From: CAYMST01 sp964393115
Lineage (GTDB): Bacteria; Bacteroidota; Bacteroidia; Cytophagales; Cyclobacteriaceae
Assembly (NCBI GenBank): GCA_964393115.1
Contig: CAYMST010000241.1
Coordinates: forward strand, 1 to 7,391
Length of the DNA: 7,391 bases
Direction of reading: 5' to 3'
Shown: positions 6,416 to 7,391 of the stretch, in pieces
Layout of the letters: each line of letters begins with the position of its first letter
Numbering within the stretch: position 1 is the first letter of the stretch
Position numbers and translations under genes: made by a program
The notes under the pieces: generated by a model
The model's input: the letters and a program-made list of their open reading frames with translations, nothing else
What the model was told of the DNA's origin: nothing
The model's database searches: none

Positions 6416-6453
6416 TGGCAAACTGTAAAGCTTGACATTTGAACAGCTTGCCA
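6416..6453 (+). repeat. First hairpin downstream of the TM2 gene
   Basis: TGGCAAACTGT (6416-6426) pairs with ACAGCTTGCCA (6443-6453) over 11 bases with a single mismatch, around a 16-base loop. It begins 10 bases after the stop codon of the TM2 gene and is followed 10 bases later by a second, perfect hairpin. The pair could form a composite 3' end or an RNA-stabilising structure. Confidence 0.45.
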
Positions 6454-6462
6454 AGCACAATT

Positions 6463-6485
6463 TGAGCCCAATTTTGTTGGGCTCA
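6463..6485 (+). terminator. Hairpin downstream of the TM2 gene, probable terminator
   Basis: TGAGCCCAA (6463-6471) and TTGGGCTCA (6477-6485) form a perfect nine-base-pair, GC-containing stem with a TTTTG loop. It lies 57 bases past the TM2 stop codon and 89 bases before the next gene. No T-tract follows on either strand, so termination is inferred from stem strength and position only. Confidence 0.5.
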
Positions 6486-6574
6486 TGAAGTACCTGAATT
6501 GTCGTCAATTATCATTTCTGCCTACTACTCAATCCAAGCGACTATTTTAACGTTGTTGATATTAAAAGCAGTAT

Positions 6575-7324
6575 ATGAAATCAATATTGGGGCCATTTAT
6601 ACGTTTAACGCTAATTTTCACTCTAGTTTCATGCGGAGAAGATGATTCCACCCCTAGCACTAGCTCTGCCTCGGAAAACAATTCTGTCACGAAAATTATG
6701 CCACTTGGCGCTTCAAGGGTTCAAGGCAACCGACCAACTCACGAGAGCTTTAGGTTCGAACTTTGGAAAACACTCATTCAGAACAACTTAACGTTTGATT
6801 TTATCGGTACGCAGTCAGACCCCGGATCCTACCCCACTGTTAATGGCCAAACTTTTGATACGGACCATGAAGGACGAAGTGGGTGGACATCTGGAGAGAT
6901 CCTTGATGGTCTAGATGACTGGCTTTTACAGACTGACTCGCCAGATATAGTATTATTTAGCTCTCCAGGTGGAAATGATGCTTTACAAAGTTTACCCTAT
7001 GAACAAGCCGTTGAAAACATCAACGCCATCATAGATATACTTCAAGCTAACAATCCGAATGTCACCATTTTGATCGAACAAATGGCTCCTACTCATTCGG
7101 CCATCATGATTGGTGATTTGGCAACTCAATTTGATCAAATACAGAGGGATGTAATTACTATTGCAGCAGAACAATCTACTTCTACTTCATCAGTAATTAT
7201 CGTTGATATGAATACTGGTTTTAGTGATAGTCTATTAGCAGATCTTGTTCATTACAATGAGGAAGGGGCTAGGTTTATTGCCGCGAGGTATTATGACGCT
7301 TTACTGGATATACTAGATAGGTAA
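6575..7324 (+). CDS. SGNH/GDSL-type hydrolase lipoprotein
   Basis: This encodes 249 residues. The leader MKSILGPFIRLTLIFTLVSC has a lipobox with C20, followed by GEDD and a Ser/Thr-rich tether to about residue 37, so the enzyme should be anchored at the outer membrane or cell surface. Block I is KIMPLGASRVQG (40-51): the nucleophile would be S47, with G-A-S replacing the usual G-D-S. Block III is PGGND (131-135), with N134 as the oxyanion residue. The C-terminal block has D223-L-V-H226, the Asp/His of the catalytic triad. DHEGRSGWTSGEI (97-109) matches the conserved second block. The full triad is thus present and the protein should be an active esterase or deacetylase. Sugar-acetyl esters are a common substrate in this superfamily, but the target here is unknown. 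The gene appears to stand alone, downstream of the TM2 gene and its hairpins. Confidence 0.9.
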   Translation: MKSILGPFIRLTLIFTLVSCGEDDSTPSTSSASENNSVTKIMPLGASRVQGNRPTHESFRFELWKTLIQNNLTFDFIGTQSDPGSYPTVNGQTFDTDHEGRSGWTSGEILDGLDDWLLQTDSPDIVLFSSPGGNDALQSLPYEQAVENINAIIDILQANNPNVTILIEQMAPTHSAIMIGDLATQFDQIQRDVITIAAEQSTSTSSVIIVDMNTGFSDSLLADLVHYNEEGARFIAARYYDALLDILDR

Positions 7325-7391
7325 CATCATGTATACCAATAATGACGTATATTTTACTACTCTGTTCTTCAGTAAAAGCATTGACTGGCCG

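Noticed and set aside
7329..7391. Open frame starting MYTNNDVYFTTLFF and running off the right edge
   Set aside because: Only 21 codons are visible and the opposite strand is also open here, so the strand and reality of a gene cannot be judged.
1..7391. A linked multi-gene system (defence island, polysaccharide utilisation locus, mobile element)
   Set aside because: Genes face different directions with terminators between them; no SusC/SusD pair, transposase, integrase, nuclease or repeat array is visible.

Overview
The window looks like a piece of a Bacteroidota chromosome, most likely a marine or environmental Cytophagia-type organism. The evidence is an AT-rich sequence, no convincing Shine-Dalgarno sites before the genes, a signal peptide ending in A|QQ, two short-leader lipoproteins with acidic residues after the lipobox cysteine, and one perfect TAnnTTTG-type -7 promoter element. 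The genus cannot be told from this sequence alone.

Layout from left to right: (1) at 2-67, the probable last 21 codons of a gene that starts outside the window; (2) at 224-670, an unrecognised small protein whose upstream frame encodes a typical lipoprotein leader with no usable start and an in-frame stop, so it may be a damaged gene; (3) at 727-1461, a secreted protein of unknown function, ending at a hairpin shared with the convergent gene to its right; (4) at 1542-2702 (minus), a glycoside hydrolase family 18 (GH18) protein with an intact DxxDxDxE catalytic motif but no signal peptide; (5) a 359-base gap at 2703-3061 without a convincing gene; (6) at 3062-4216, an FAD-dependent amine-oxidase-type enzyme with a degenerate Tat-like N-terminus, followed by a very strong hairpin whose loop holds its stop codon; (7) at 4322-5764 (minus), a lipoprotein with a C-terminal LamG/concanavalin-A-like domain; (8) a 404-base divergent intergenic region with a hairpin; (9) at 6169-6405, a small TM2-domain membrane protein followed by two hairpins; (10) at 6575-7324, an SGNH/GDSL-type hydrolase lipoprotein.

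The genes point in mixed directions, and most have their own terminator-like or long intergenic spacer, so they look like single transcription units and not an operon. The loose common theme is the cell envelope and glycans: a GH18 enzyme, a LamG lipoprotein, an SGNH hydrolase lipoprotein and a secreted unknown. I found no CRISPR array, transposase, tRNA, rRNA, phage module, toxin-antitoxin pair or recognisable defence system. I do not see a coherent new multi-gene system. The most useful leads are the broken leader at 188-224, the leaderless cysteine-rich GH18 protein with an unassigned C-terminal module, the degenerate Tat motif, and the hairpins around the TM2 gene.
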